A DNA stretch of 55,315 nt from Spirochaetaceae bacterium (GTDB lineage: Bacteria > Spirochaetota > Spirochaetia > Treponematales > Treponemataceae): the NCBI GenBank assembly GCA_017936665.1, contig JAGBFB010000019.1:1-55315 (forward strand), given 5' to 3'. The notes under the pieces are model-generated. The model ran no database searches, was not told the origin of the DNA, and was given only the letters and a program-made list of their open reading frames with translations. How positions within the stretch are numbered: the first letter of the stretch is position 1; each line of letters begins with the position of its first letter. This document shows positions 1 to 8,166 of this stretch, one piece after another. A program made the position numbers and the translations under genes.

Positions 1-601
1 GCCTCTGGAATTTTGTTTTCGATGTTGAATTTCACTTGCTCCATAAATTCTGAATATTCCTTGAGAGCCTCGCAACGATTTAAAACAGGATTTTCTTTAT
101 CTACATTAATATTAATCACTTTTACGCAAATTTCAAGGGGAAAGTTTTTATTTTCATCAAGTTTTATGAAGGCGTCTGATAACTTCATTTCGCTTTCTGA
201 TGGAAAATCTTCTTTTCCGTTGTAGAAAACATAAAATTCTGGAACAGGAAGTTTAACTAGTTTACGCTCAAATTTTTCTTTTGGATTTACGATTTTTCGT
301 AGATTCTTGCGATGTATTCAAGAAAGCGAAAAGGCATATTTTCGTTGATGGTGGACTGATGTTCAATCATCACCACGATTTTTCCATCAACTAACATAGC
401 CACATCATTGTAGTATTTCATATACAAAACTTTTTCAAGCATCACTGGTTGAATTTCCGTAGTTTCAGCGTCAAGATTTGTTCCGTGTAAAGCGTTGTAC
501 AACGAAATAAAATTTTCTTTTGCAGATATGTCGTGAGCGAATAAATCTACAAAAACTGAATCTTTGTAATTGCGACGAGTTTTATTTTGTGAAACGAGCA
601 T
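1..601 (-). pseudogene. Rpn-family nuclease/putative transposase, frameshifted, cut by window edge
   Basis: The first part (601 down to 287) encodes a PD-(D/E)XK-type N-terminus: 'NDVAMLVDGK' followed by 'IEHQS' fits the catalytic D...E-x-Q core of Rpn (YhgA-like) recombination-promoting nucleases. It then hits a TAA at 289-287. In another frame the minus strand stays open from about 297 to the window start and continues the family pattern (LPVPEFYVFYNGKED, LSDAFIKL). The break lies at a run of five T (293-297); one extra base would rejoin the frames. The ATG is preceded by AGGAG. A perfect 14-bp palindrome (622-635) lies just upstream. The gene is therefore either a recently inactivated mobile-type gene or carries a sequencing error. 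Family members nick or cut DNA and promote recombination; activity here is unproven. Confidence 0.75.
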
Positions 602-722
602 AGGTTTTTCTCCTAAAAAATAAGTTATATAACTTTATTATTGTGAAAAAAAGCGATTTTAAATGTATTTTTACAAAAGAAATTGATTTTTTTTAATTTG
701 TAAAATTGAAAATAAATAAATC

Positions 723-965
723 TTACTTTAAAAGATTTTCTAGTGATGTATTTAAAACTTTTGAAAATGCTAGTAGTTCAATGTCTGTGATAAATCTTTT
801 TCCACACTCTATGCGTTGAATTGCGTTTTTATCTAAATCAATTCCTACCAGTTGCATTTTGTCTGCTAATGCTCGTTGAGACATTACAGGTTTAATTTCT
901 TTTCTGATTTTTGCGATATTTTTTCCTGCTATGTTATTTGATAACCCATTTTTATTCTTGTACAT
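723..965 (-). CDS. small XRE-family (HTH_3) transcriptional repressor
   Basis: The 80-residue protein is almost only a helix-turn-helix domain: GKNIAKIRKEIKP, SQRALADKM and NAIQRIECGKRF match the Cro/C1-type fold, ending in a typical SLENLL helix. I chose the ATG at 965 because AGGTG lies 5-6 nt upstream; a longer frame from a TTG at 1001 has no ribosome site and would run through a palindrome. Two related inverted repeats flank the divergent promoter region between this gene and the lipoprotein gene at 1078, one only 17 nt upstream of this ATG. I infer an autoregulated repressor of both genes. It could alternatively be an antitoxin-like regulator, but no toxin is adjacent. Confidence 0.8.
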   Translation of the reverse strand: MYKNKNGLSNNIAGKNIAKIRKEIKPVMSQRALADKMQLVGIDLDKNAIQRIECGKRFITDIELLAFSKVLNTSLENLLK

Positions 966-981
966 AAACACCTGTTTTTTT

Positions 982-1000
982 TGACATTTACTGATTGTCA
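982..1000. promoter_or_regulatory. operator O1 (imperfect palindrome) for the XRE repressor
   Basis: TGACATTTA-C-TGATTGTCA; the left arm is identical to that of O2 and the right arm has two mismatches to a perfect palindrome. It overlaps the -35 (TTGTCA, 995-1000) of the rightward promoter and sits just upstream of the repressor ATG. Assignment to the neighbouring XRE protein is inference. Confidence 0.6.
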
Positions 1001-1023
1001 ATAATAAAAATGTAGTTTATAAT
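995..1023 (+). promoter_or_regulatory. promoter of the 1078 lipoprotein gene
   Basis: TTGTCA (995-1000), 17-bp spacer, perfect TATAAT (1018-1023). It is flanked by O1 over the -35 and O2 just downstream of the expected start site, the arrangement expected for repression by the divergently encoded XRE protein. Confidence 0.65.
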
Positions 1024-1034
1024 GTGAAATATAA

Positions 1035-1053
1035 TGACATTTAGTAAATGTCA
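1035..1053. promoter_or_regulatory. operator O2, perfect 19-bp palindrome
   Basis: TGACATTTAGTAAATGTCA is a perfect inverted repeat around a central G. It lies just downstream of the start expected from the 1018-1023 -10 box. On the minus strand its half-site supplies a TTGACA that could serve as -35 for the repressor gene. It shares its half-site with O1. Confidence 0.65.
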
Positions 1054-1077
1054 AAAATAATTTTTAAAGGGGAATAT

Positions 1078-1479
1078 ATGAAAAAAAGATTTCTTTTGTT
1101 ACATTTTTTTCTTGCTATAAATTTGATTTTTTTATTTTTTTCTTGTAAAGATGTACCTTTATCTTCTGTAATGGTAGAGCCTGATACTTCAAGTTTAACA
1201 TTAAATTTTAATGGTGGTAACTTGTTTGGCGATTCATCTATAAAGTTTAATTATGAAGAGATTGAACTTTTGGTTGGTATGCCTATTGATGATGCTCTTG
1301 TAGAATTAGATTTTGGTATAAATAATTTGGAGAAAAAAGGTTATGAATTTCTTGGTTGGACATTAAAAAGGAACGGAAATAATCTAGTCCAATATCTACC
1401 AGAATATGGTATTTTATATGCAAAATGGTCAAAATTACAGGATGAAAATCCTACAATAAATCACGAAAATTTAGAATAG
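1078..1479 (+). CDS. small surface lipoprotein with one InlB-B/Flg_new-type repeat
   Basis: 133 residues. The ATG at 1078 follows AAAGGGGA; an upstream in-frame ATG at 1048 lies inside operator O2 and is unlikely. The N-terminus is a lysine-rich, strongly hydrophobic signal ending in the lipobox FLFFSC. The mature part is a single Listeria-Bacteroides repeat (NFNGGN ... GWTLKRNG ... LYAKW). It closely parallels the N-terminal repeat of the next gene (shared LDFGI.NL, GWT, LYAKW), so it looks like a one-repeat paralogue of that large protein. Exposure and adhesive role are inferred from the family. It is probably controlled by the divergent XRE repressor. Confidence 0.8.
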   Translation: MKKRFLLLHFFLAINLIFLFFSCKDVPLSSVMVEPDTSSLTLNFNGGNLFGDSSIKFNYEEIELLVGMPIDDALVELDFGINNLEKKGYEFLGWTLKRNGNNLVQYLPEYGILYAKWSKLQDENPTINHENLE

Positions 1480-1570
1480 ATAAAATTATCCATTTTTTAT
1501 GTTCAAAATGTCTAACAGTATGATGTGGCGTTATAAAAATATATTAGTTTAATTAATAGGGGTGATTTTT

Positions 1571-4426
1571 ATGAAATTAAAATTATTTGAGTGTTTTAAA
1601 ATTATGATTCTTCTTTTGATAATTTGTGGTTGTAAAGAACCAGAAGTTCCTAGTGTACAAAGTGGAAATCCTTCTCTCATTTTAGATTTTAATGGTACAT
1701 CACTACGAGATAAAGAATATCAAGTTTTTGAAAGTGAATATATTTCCTCTCATGTAGGGAAACCGATTGAGCAGGCGTTAAATGATTTGGATTTTGGTAT
1801 TAAAAATTTAAATAAAGAAGGATTTGTTCTTATAGGTTGGACAAAAACAAAAGATGGAAATGACTTTGTTCGAAGGCTACCAACTTTTGGAACTCTGTAT
1901 GCTAAGTGGATATCTTTGCCTGACGAAAAAGATCTTACTTTAATATTAGATTTTAATGGTGGAAAGATTGATAATAAAGCTTCTAAAATACTAAGTTCTG
2001 ATGTTTTACATGATTATAGAGGAAATTTAATTTCTGAAACACTTAAATCATTATCTATATCAAATCCAGAAAAATCAAAAGTTATCTTTTTGGGTTGGAC
2101 TTTGAGTAAAAATGGTGAAGATTATTTGGAATATTTACCTGAAAATGGGATTGTTACCTTATATGCAAAATGGGCAGAACCGATAAATGGAACAATAAAT
2201 TTTATATCCCATGATTCTGATTGTGGTTTTTATAATTTAGAAAATATACGAACCGATGAAAGTGTTTTGTCTATTGAATTTAAAGCAGGTGAAACTTTAC
2301 TTGATGTTTTAAAACGCAATGGATATGATTTATCACCCAAATTGACTACTTGGTATGATGATTATTATTCAAGAATGTATGAATTTTCTTTTTTTGAAGA
2401 TAGTAATGGAAATAAAATTAGAGAAGATAAAATACTAAATGGTGATGAAATAAATTTATTTGCTGTTTATTCACCTATACCTCGAATAAGGTTTAATCTC
2501 AACGGTGGATACATTTTTGATAATGATGGGTATAAGATTTATTCAACTATATTAAGTTCTATTCCAATATATGAGTTTTTTGATACATCAATTTCTTTTT
2601 CTCCTCAAAAAGATGATTTTGTTTTTATGGGATGGACTTTAACACAAAATGGTAATGATTTTGTAAATTCTGCAACTGAAGACATAACTGTTTATGCTAG
2701 ATGGGTAAAAGGTGTGGAATATAAAATAGAACATTATCAACAGAATATATATGATGATGAATACACACTAGTTGAAAATGATATTGAATATAAAACTGGT
2801 TTACCCGCATCAAAAACAGAAGCAATTGCAAAAACATACGAAGGTTTTACACCAAACAATATTGAACAACAAACAATTGCAGATGATGGTTCTACTGTAG
2901 TAAAAGTATATTATAATAGAAATTTATATACTGTAACTTTTAATTCTGATGTAGGTATTCTTGAATGTACTACACAAACTGTCAAATATGAAGGATTTGT
3001 TTCTATTGATAAAAATCCTATTGCATCTGATTATATTTTTGGTGGCTGGTACACATCAATCGATTTAGAAACTGAATTTGATTTTGATACTAAAATAACA
3101 AATGATATTGAGTTATATGCAAAATGGCTTGAGGGAGTTGATGCATCCAATGTTGTACAGGTAATAAATAATTTAACATCATCAGAAGAACCTTATGAAA
3201 TAATTGTTTATGGAGTAATTGATGACGCAACTATTACTGAAATTACTAATGCATTACAAAATAAAAATTATCAAAATGTGAATGTGATTTTAGATTTATC
3301 TAATACAACTGGATTAACATCCATACCTTATAGTGCTTTTTCTAATTGTGCTTCATTAGCAAGTATAGAAATCCCAGAAAGTGTAACAAGTATAGGAGCT
3401 CATGCTTTTTCTGATTGTATTTCATTAACAAATATAAAAATCCCAGAAGGTGTAACAAGTATAGGAGATTATGCTTTTTATTATTGTACTTCATTAACAA
3501 GTATAGAAATCCCAGAGGGTGTAACAAGTATAGGAGATAGTGCTTTTTCTAATTGTGGTTGTACATTTGTTGTTTCTAAAGAAAATATGTATTTTTCAAC
3601 AGACAATGATGGTATAGCCTTATATAATTATGATAAAACAGAATTATTATCAGTTTCTAATATGGTTGAATCATTTTTAATTCCAGAAAGTGTAACAAGT
3701 ATAGGAGATAATGCTTTTTCTGATTGTACTTCATTAACAAGTATAGAAATTCCAGAAAGTGTAACAAGTATAGGAGTTTATGCTTTTTCTAATTGTACTT
3801 CATTAACAAGTATAGAAATCCCAGGAAGTGTAACAAGTATAGGAGATTATGCTTTTTATTATTGTACTTCATTAACAAGTATAGAAATCCCAGAAAGTGT
3901 AACAAGTATAGAGTCTGGTGCTTTTTTGGGTTGTAGATCATTAACAAGTATAAAAATCCCAGAAAGTGTAACAAGTATAGGATATAATGCTTTTTCTAAT
4001 TGTACTTCATTAACAAGTATAGAAATCCCAGAGGGTGTAACAAGTATAGAGTCTGGTGCTTTTTCTAATTGTGGTTGTACATTTGTTGTTTCTAAAGAAA
4101 ATATGTATTTTTCAACAGACAATGATGGTATAGCCTTATATAATTATGATAAAACAGAGTTATTATCAGTTTCTAGTGTGGTTGAATCATTTTTAATCCC
4201 AGAAAGTGTAACAAGTATAGGATATAATGCTTTTTCTTATTGTACTTCATTAACAAGTATAGTAATACCAACTAGTGTAGAAGCAATCGCTTCTTATAAT
4301 TTCTCTGGATTAGACAATTTAGAGTTTGTATTTTATTCTGGAACTGAAGATCAGTGGAATGAAATAAATATTGGTATTGAAAATAATTCCTTAGAGACTG
4401 CAAATATAGTGTACAATTATAGATAG
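1571..4426 (+). CDS. large BspA-like lipoprotein: InlB-B/Flg_new repeats plus LRR_5 array
   Basis: 951 residues from the ATG at 1571 (AGGGG eight bases upstream). Signal peptide with lipobox LLLIICGC. Roughly residues 30-520 carry InlB-B/Flg_new-type repeats marked by LDFNG, GWT and LYAKW, including a MucBP-like segment (YKIEHYQQN) and a canonical last copy. From about residue 581 to 905 run about twelve 23-residue leucine-rich repeats of the BspA type, consensus TSIGxxAFxxCTSLTSIEIPESV. Two repeats carry a 32-residue insertion starting CGCTFVVSKEN. Such proteins in oral treponemes and Bacteroidetes bind host proteins or other bacteria; here that is inference. The repeat DNA is so uniform that copy number probably varies between strains. 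Confidence 0.88.
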   Translation: MKLKLFECFKIMILLLIICGCKEPEVPSVQSGNPSLILDFNGTSLRDKEYQVFESEYISSHVGKPIEQALNDLDFGIKNLNKEGFVLIGWTKTKDGNDFVRRLPTFGTLYAKWISLPDEKDLTLILDFNGGKIDNKASKILSSDVLHDYRGNLISETLKSLSISNPEKSKVIFLGWTLSKNGEDYLEYLPENGIVTLYAKWAEPINGTINFISHDSDCGFYNLENIRTDESVLSIEFKAGETLLDVLKRNGYDLSPKLTTWYDDYYSRMYEFSFFEDSNGNKIREDKILNGDEINLFAVYSPIPRIRFNLNGGYIFDNDGYKIYSTILSSIPIYEFFDTSISFSPQKDDFVFMGWTLTQNGNDFVNSATEDITVYARWVKGVEYKIEHYQQNIYDDEYTLVENDIEYKTGLPASKTEAIAKTYEGFTPNNIEQQTIADDGSTVVKVYYNRNLYTVTFNSDVGILECTTQTVKYEGFVSIDKNPIASDYIFGGWYTSIDLETEFDFDTKITNDIELYAKWLEGVDASNVVQVINNLTSSEEPYEIIVYGVIDDATITEITNALQNKNYQNVNVILDLSNTTGLTSIPYSAFSNCASLASIEIPESVTSIGAHAFSDCISLTNIKIPEGVTSIGDYAFYYCTSLTSIEIPEGVTSIGDSAFSNCGCTFVVSKENMYFSTDNDGIALYNYDKTELLSVSNMVESFLIPESVTSIGDNAFSDCTSLTSIEIPESVTSIGVYAFSNCTSLTSIEIPGSVTSIGDYAFYYCTSLTSIEIPESVTSIESGAFLGCRSLTSIKIPESVTSIGYNAFSNCTSLTSIEIPEGVTSIESGAFSNCGCTFVVSKENMYFSTDNDGIALYNYDKTELLSVSSVVESFLIPESVTSIGYNAFSYCTSLTSIVIPTSVEAIASYNFSGLDNLEFVFYSGTEDQWNEINIGIENNSLETANIVYNYR
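3313..4287 (+). repeat. 69-bp tandem repeats encoding the LRR array, with a duplicated 166-bp block
   Basis: Units of 69 bp built on TTAACAAGTATAGAAATCCC and AGTGTAACAAGTATAGGA recur with few changes. Superimposed on them, 3541-3706 and 4057-4222 are the same 166-bp block (insert-bearing repeat plus the start of the next) differing at only four positions by eye. This points to recent duplication or gene conversion. Confidence 0.85.
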
Positions 4427-4435
4427 TTTTTATTC

Positions 4436-4480
4436 GTCAAATCCCCAAGAAAAAATTCTGGGGTTTTTGACTTTATTTTT
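4436..4480 (+). terminator. intrinsic terminator after the BspA-like gene
   Basis: GTCAAA pairs with TTTGAC around CCCCA...TGGGG and GAA/TTC (one bulge), giving a long hairpin 4436-4471 followed by a T-rich run. It lies 10 nt after the stop codon. Confidence 0.8.
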
Positions 4481-4518
4481 ACAACTCAAACTGATTGAAA
4501 GAATTTACTATCTATTTA

Positions 4519-4824
4519 CTTGTCGCAAACAAAGCAAAAAACATTGCGTTAAAAGCAAAATTCAGCAAAAAATCGCAAATACTTGTGAATTAGCAAATCC
4601 AATGAAGAAAACACGTAAGGGAAAATTGACACGCCTGCAAGTTTTGTGAAACAAAACTTGATTGTAAGCCGAAGGCTTACTAAACGACTGAAAGGAGTCT
4701 CGAGCTGACTTTGGGGCATTTTTCTATCGAAAGGATTTTTGTACGAATTATCTAATACACAATTTATACGCGATTTTTGTATCGATTATTCATTTACAAA
4801 ATTTTCTTCTTGCTTTATTTTGTG
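4519..4824. repeat. intergenic repeat copy A, gene-free hairpin-rich region
   Basis: No credible gene lies in 4427-4931. Three short hairpins follow one another: 4638-4660 (CAAGTTTTG/CAAAACTTG), 4664-4680 (GTAAGCC/GGCTTAC) and about 4686-4699 (GACT/AGTC). Several stretches match 16600-16893 in the same order: 4519-4562 resembles 16710-16753, the GGGGCATTTTTC-TCGAAAG stretch near 4713 resembles that near 16821, and 4789-4824 is nearly identical to 16858-16893. Both copies end shortly before the promoter of a downstream gene. Confidence 0.6.
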
Positions 4825-4856
4825 CAAATATTTTCATAGATGTTCTGTAACTTATA

Positions 4857-4897
4857 TTGACTGTTATTGTCATCTGTTCTATTATATACTAGTATAT
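4857..4897 (+). promoter_or_regulatory. promoter of the LolA-like gene with palindrome at the start site
   Basis: TTGACT (4857-4862), 17-bp spacer, TATTAT (4880-4885). A perfect 14-bp palindrome ATATACTAGTATAT (4884-4897) covers the end of the -10 and the predicted start, a possible operator. Confidence 0.6.
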
Positions 4898-4931
4898 CTA
4901 AAATTTTATTTTCCTATTTTTGAGGATTTTA

Positions 4932-5618
4932 ATGAAGAAATTTATTTCAATTTTTATATTTTGTTTGATTTTTTCAACTGTTGCTTTTGCTCAAAGTGAA
5001 ATTCAAACAGCACAAATGTTTTTTCAATCTATTTCTGAATATTATGGAACAATTACAGATTACGAAGCAGATATAGATATCACTGCTGGTAAAAATCAGA
5101 TGAAAGGTAAGGTTTCTTTCAAACGTCCTGATATGCTTAGAATTGATTTTTCAGAGCCTGAATCTCAAGTTATTGTTTTTAATGGGGAACGCCTTGTAAT
5201 TTATCTTCCAAAAGCAGATGCTATTTTGAGTCAGTCTGTAAGTTCAGATTCTGAATCAAGTGGGGCAAATCTTGCAACTCCTCAGGGACTTGCTTTAATG
5301 AGTCGTTATTATTCAATTGGATATGAAAATTCACCTAATCCAGAGCCACTTGATGCAAATAATCCAAAAAGTGAAAAAGTTATAAAACTTATTTTGTCTC
5401 GCAAAAATAGTTCAGAAGGGTTTAGATATATTCGCTTGGCAATTTCTCCAAAGTTAAAATTGATTAGAAGGGTACAAGCAACTTCTGCAACTACAGAAGA
5501 AGATTTTATTTTTAATTTTTCAAATTATACATTAAATAATAGCATTCCGGATACTCGTTTCTTATACGATACTCCATCGGATGCAAATACATATGATAAC
5601 TTTTTATTCTCAGAATAA
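4932..5618 (+). CDS. LolA-like periplasmic lipoprotein carrier / outer-membrane sorting protein
   Basis: 228 residues from the ATG at 4932, preceded by GAGGA. Signal peptide MKKFISIFIFCLIFSTVAFA with likely cleavage after AFA. The mature protein has the LolA/LolB-type half-barrel pattern: a helix (AQMFFQSISEYYGTITDYEADI), then GKVSFKRPDMLRIDFSEP and VFNGERLVIYLPKADAIL strands. LolA proteins shuttle lipoproteins through the periplasm, which suits a lipoprotein-rich spirochaete. The gene heads a run that continues with the RodZ-like gene 16 nt later. The assignment is by fold pattern rather than a catalytic motif. Confidence 0.75.
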   Translation: MKKFISIFIFCLIFSTVAFAQSEIQTAQMFFQSISEYYGTITDYEADIDITAGKNQMKGKVSFKRPDMLRIDFSEPESQVIVFNGERLVIYLPKADAILSQSVSSDSESSGANLATPQGLALMSRYYSIGYENSPNPEPLDANNPKSEKVIKLILSRKNSSEGFRYIRLAISPKLKLIRRVQATSATTEEDFIFNFSNYTLNNSIPDTRFLYDTPSDANTYDNFLFSE

Positions 5619-5634
5619 TATTGAATAAGGAATA

Positions 5635-6735
5635 ATGATGGAAAGTTTTGGCGAAATTTTACGAACAACAAGACAAACTCAAGGAATTGATATTTTAAAA
5701 GCTGAAAGAGAAACTAGTATCTCAAAAGAATATATCGAAGCATTAGAATGCGAAAATGTTACAATTTTTCCCGGTGAACCTTATTTGGTTGGTTTTTTAA
5801 GAAATTACTCAGAATATTTAGGTCTTGATGCAAAATATATGATTTCTCTTTACAAGGCAAAAATGATTCAAGAAGCTCCTATTCCAGAAGGATTATTAAA
5901 AAAAGAGCCACCTCGTTTTCTAAAACCTTTGATTATTTCCCTCGTAAGCGCTTTGGTTGTTGCAGCAATCGTGCTTGTTTGCGTGTTCACTTTTAAAAAA
6001 GAACCTGAATCAGAAAATGAAATTTTAACCGAAGCAAAAAAAGGTGCTGAATATCAATTAACAGCAATGCCAATTCAAAAACGAGTTTACAAAGATGATG
6101 TTTTAAAAGTAATTCTTAATAATGAAACTGTAGAAATGACTGTTGCAGGAACAAAAAATTTCTTATCTTTGAATACACCTGTTGGTTTGCAAATTATTGA
6201 ATTAGGTGAAGAAATCGAACTTAATATTGATGGAAAAGATAAAAATGATATTGTAGTTTTCCTTTCTGATATCTCAAAAAATGACGAACAAAAAGGTGCT
6301 GAGGTTAGAATGTTCACTCTTGATCCAAATCAAGTTGCTAGTGCTGCACCTACAGTTGATGTAAAAGAAATTCCACTTGTTTCAGAAATTGAACAAAAGC
6401 AAACTTCAAATCAGATTGTTTTATTTGAAGGAAATCGTGCTTATCCATTTACAATTGATGCAACTTTCCGTGGAGCTTGTTTGTTCCGATATGCTCCAGA
6501 CCGAAAAGATTCAGTAGAAGATTATTTTACTACTGGCGATAGATTTGTAACAACTGTAAATAATACTATCAGAATTTGGATGTCAAATGCCAATGCTTTA
6601 AAACTTCAAGTTATCGGTGATGGTAGAACAGAAAGTATCGAAGTTGGTCGTCCTGGTCAAGTTTTAGTACAAGATATCAAATGGATCAAAGATTACGACG
6701 GAAAATATAAATTGGTGGTTTTAGAAGTTGACTAA
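5635..6735 (+). CDS. RodZ-like membrane protein with N-terminal HTH
   Basis: 366 residues. Residues 1-70 form a RodZ-type helix-turn-helix (FGEILRTTRQTQGIDILKAE, PGEPYLVGFLRNYSEYLGLD), followed by a proline-rich linker, one transmembrane helix at about 98-118 (IISLVSALVVAAIVLVCVF) and a periplasmic C-terminal part resembling the RodZ DUF4115 beta domain. RodZ couples MreB to the envelope in rod-shaped cells; in spirochaetes a link to cell-cylinder shape is inference. Two tandem ATGs (5635, 5638) follow AAGGA; I kept the first. The 3' end overlaps rimO by 8 nt, implying translational coupling. Confidence 0.78.
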   Translation: MMESFGEILRTTRQTQGIDILKAERETSISKEYIEALECENVTIFPGEPYLVGFLRNYSEYLGLDAKYMISLYKAKMIQEAPIPEGLLKKEPPRFLKPLIISLVSALVVAAIVLVCVFTFKKEPESENEILTEAKKGAEYQLTAMPIQKRVYKDDVLKVILNNETVEMTVAGTKNFLSLNTPVGLQIIELGEEIELNIDGKDKNDIVVFLSDISKNDEQKGAEVRMFTLDPNQVASAAPTVDVKEIPLVSEIEQKQTSNQIVLFEGNRAYPFTIDATFRGACLFRYAPDRKDSVEDYFTTGDRFVTTVNNTIRIWMSNANALKLQVIGDGRTESIEVGRPGQVLVQDIKWIKDYDGKYKLVVLEVD

Positions 6736-8164
6736 AAAAACTGATTTTCAACGAATTTTCTTTTTAGACCAACATGGTTGTGCAAAAAACCAAGTTGACG
6801 GAGAATTAATTATTTCAGAACTTGCAACTAAAGGATGGACTCGTACAGAAAATCCTGAGGAAGCAAGTTTGATAATAGTTAATTCTTGTGGATTTATTGA
6901 AAGTGCTAAACAAGAATCTCTAAATTCAGTATTTGAAGCAAGTAGTTACTATCCCAACGCGAAAATTATTTTAGCAGGTTGCCTTGCAGAGCGTTATCAT
7001 CAAGATTTTGCAGAAAGTTTAACGGAAGTTTCTGGAATTTTTGGTAACGGTAAAATTTCTGCCATCGGCGATTTTGTCGAAAATCTCTTTGAATCTTCAT
7101 TCAATTCTAAAACTCAAAATCCTAAGGTGCAAGTTTTTCCTCAAGAAAATGTCTGTGATGGAAATCGTCTTGAGTTGTTAAATTTGCCTGGGTCTGCCTA
7201 TGTAAAAATCACAGAAGGTTGTAATAATCATTGTAGCTTTTGTGCTATTCCAATAATTCGTGGCGAATTACGCAGTCGTTCAATTTCAACTATTATAGAA
7301 GAAATAAAATCACTTTTATCTAAGGGAATTTTTGAAATAAATCTTATTGGGCAAGATTTAGCTTCTTATGGCAAAGGAAAAAACGAAAATTCTAAAGTTA
7401 TGGCAGGTTTTGAAAAAGAAAAAAGCCCCTTGGCAACTTTGCTTTCTGAAATTTCTAAACTTTCGGGAGATTTTTGGATTCGTCTTTTATATATTCATCC
7501 AGATAATTTTCCACAAGATATTTTGCCAATAATTTCTGCCGATAAACGAATTTTGCCTTATTTTGATATACCTTTTCAAAGTGGAGATGATAAAATCATT
7601 CTTCAAATGAACCGAAAGGGAAGTGCTGAAAAATATATCAATCTTGTTAATATGATTCGGGAATCTCAACAGAATAGTTTTTATTCTGATGTTGCACTAA
7701 GAACAACTTTTTTGTGTGGATTTCCTGGTGAAACTGATGAGCAAGCAAAAAATACTGTAGAATTTTTAACAAATATTCAAAGTGATTGGTCTGGATGTTT
7801 TGCTTACAGTCAAGAAGAAGATACTGTGGCTGGCGAAATGAAACATCAAGTTTCTGCAAAAAAAAGTAAAGCTCGTTGTGATGTTTTGTCAAATTTGCAA
7901 ACACAAATCACTCAAGAAAAATTAAAACGACATGTGGGAAAAATTTATAGAGTTTTAATCGAAGAAGTTATACCAACTGACGAAGAAGAAGGAGGAATTG
8001 CCATCGGACGAACTTGGTTTCAGGCTCCCGAAGTTGATGGAGCAACTGTAATAAATTACGACCTTGATGATGAAGTTTCTTGTAAAAAGATTTATGCAGG
8101 AAATATTGTTGATGTTAAAATTCAAGGTGTAAGTTCTGTAGATGTCTTTGGAGTTTTGGTATAA
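6728..8164 (+). CDS. rimO: ribosomal protein S12 methylthiotransferase RimO
   Basis: 478 residues. The UPF0004 domain carries the RimO-type signature DQHGCAKNQVDGE and NSCGFIESAKQES. The radical-SAM cluster motif is EGCNNHCSFC (Cys165, 169, 172), and a TRAM-like C-terminus follows. RimO thiomethylates an aspartate of ribosomal protein S12 using two Fe-S clusters and SAM; the wording of the N-terminal motifs separates it from the tRNA enzyme MiaB. Translation probably starts at the TTG at 6728, eight bases inside the rodZ-like gene; no in-frame ATG fits the family's N-terminus. Confidence 0.9.
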   Translation: MTKKTDFQRIFFLDQHGCAKNQVDGELIISELATKGWTRTENPEEASLIIVNSCGFIESAKQESLNSVFEASSYYPNAKIILAGCLAERYHQDFAESLTEVSGIFGNGKISAIGDFVENLFESSFNSKTQNPKVQVFPQENVCDGNRLELLNLPGSAYVKITEGCNNHCSFCAIPIIRGELRSRSISTIIEEIKSLLSKGIFEINLIGQDLASYGKGKNENSKVMAGFEKEKSPLATLLSEISKLSGDFWIRLLYIHPDNFPQDILPIISADKRILPYFDIPFQSGDDKIILQMNRKGSAEKYINLVNMIRESQQNSFYSDVALRTTFLCGFPGETDEQAKNTVEFLTNIQSDWSGCFAYSQEEDTVAGEMKHQVSAKKSKARCDVLSNLQTQITQEKLKRHVGKIYRVLIEEVIPTDEEEGGIAIGRTWFQAPEVDGATVINYDLDDEVSCKKIYAGNIVDVKIQGVSSVDVFGVLV

Positions 8165-8166
8165 AA

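Noticed and set aside
3342-4122. Minus-strand open frames with repeated sequence
   Set aside because: They are shadows of the repetitive LRR coding DNA; no ribosome sites, and repeats mirror the plus-strand gene.
3313-4287. Regular repeats as a CRISPR array
   Set aside because: Units are contiguous, in frame and protein-coding, with no unique spacers and no cas genes.
4739-4999. Small frame before the LolA-like gene
   Set aside because: Covers the promoter and signal-peptide DNA of the real gene in another frame; no ribosome site.
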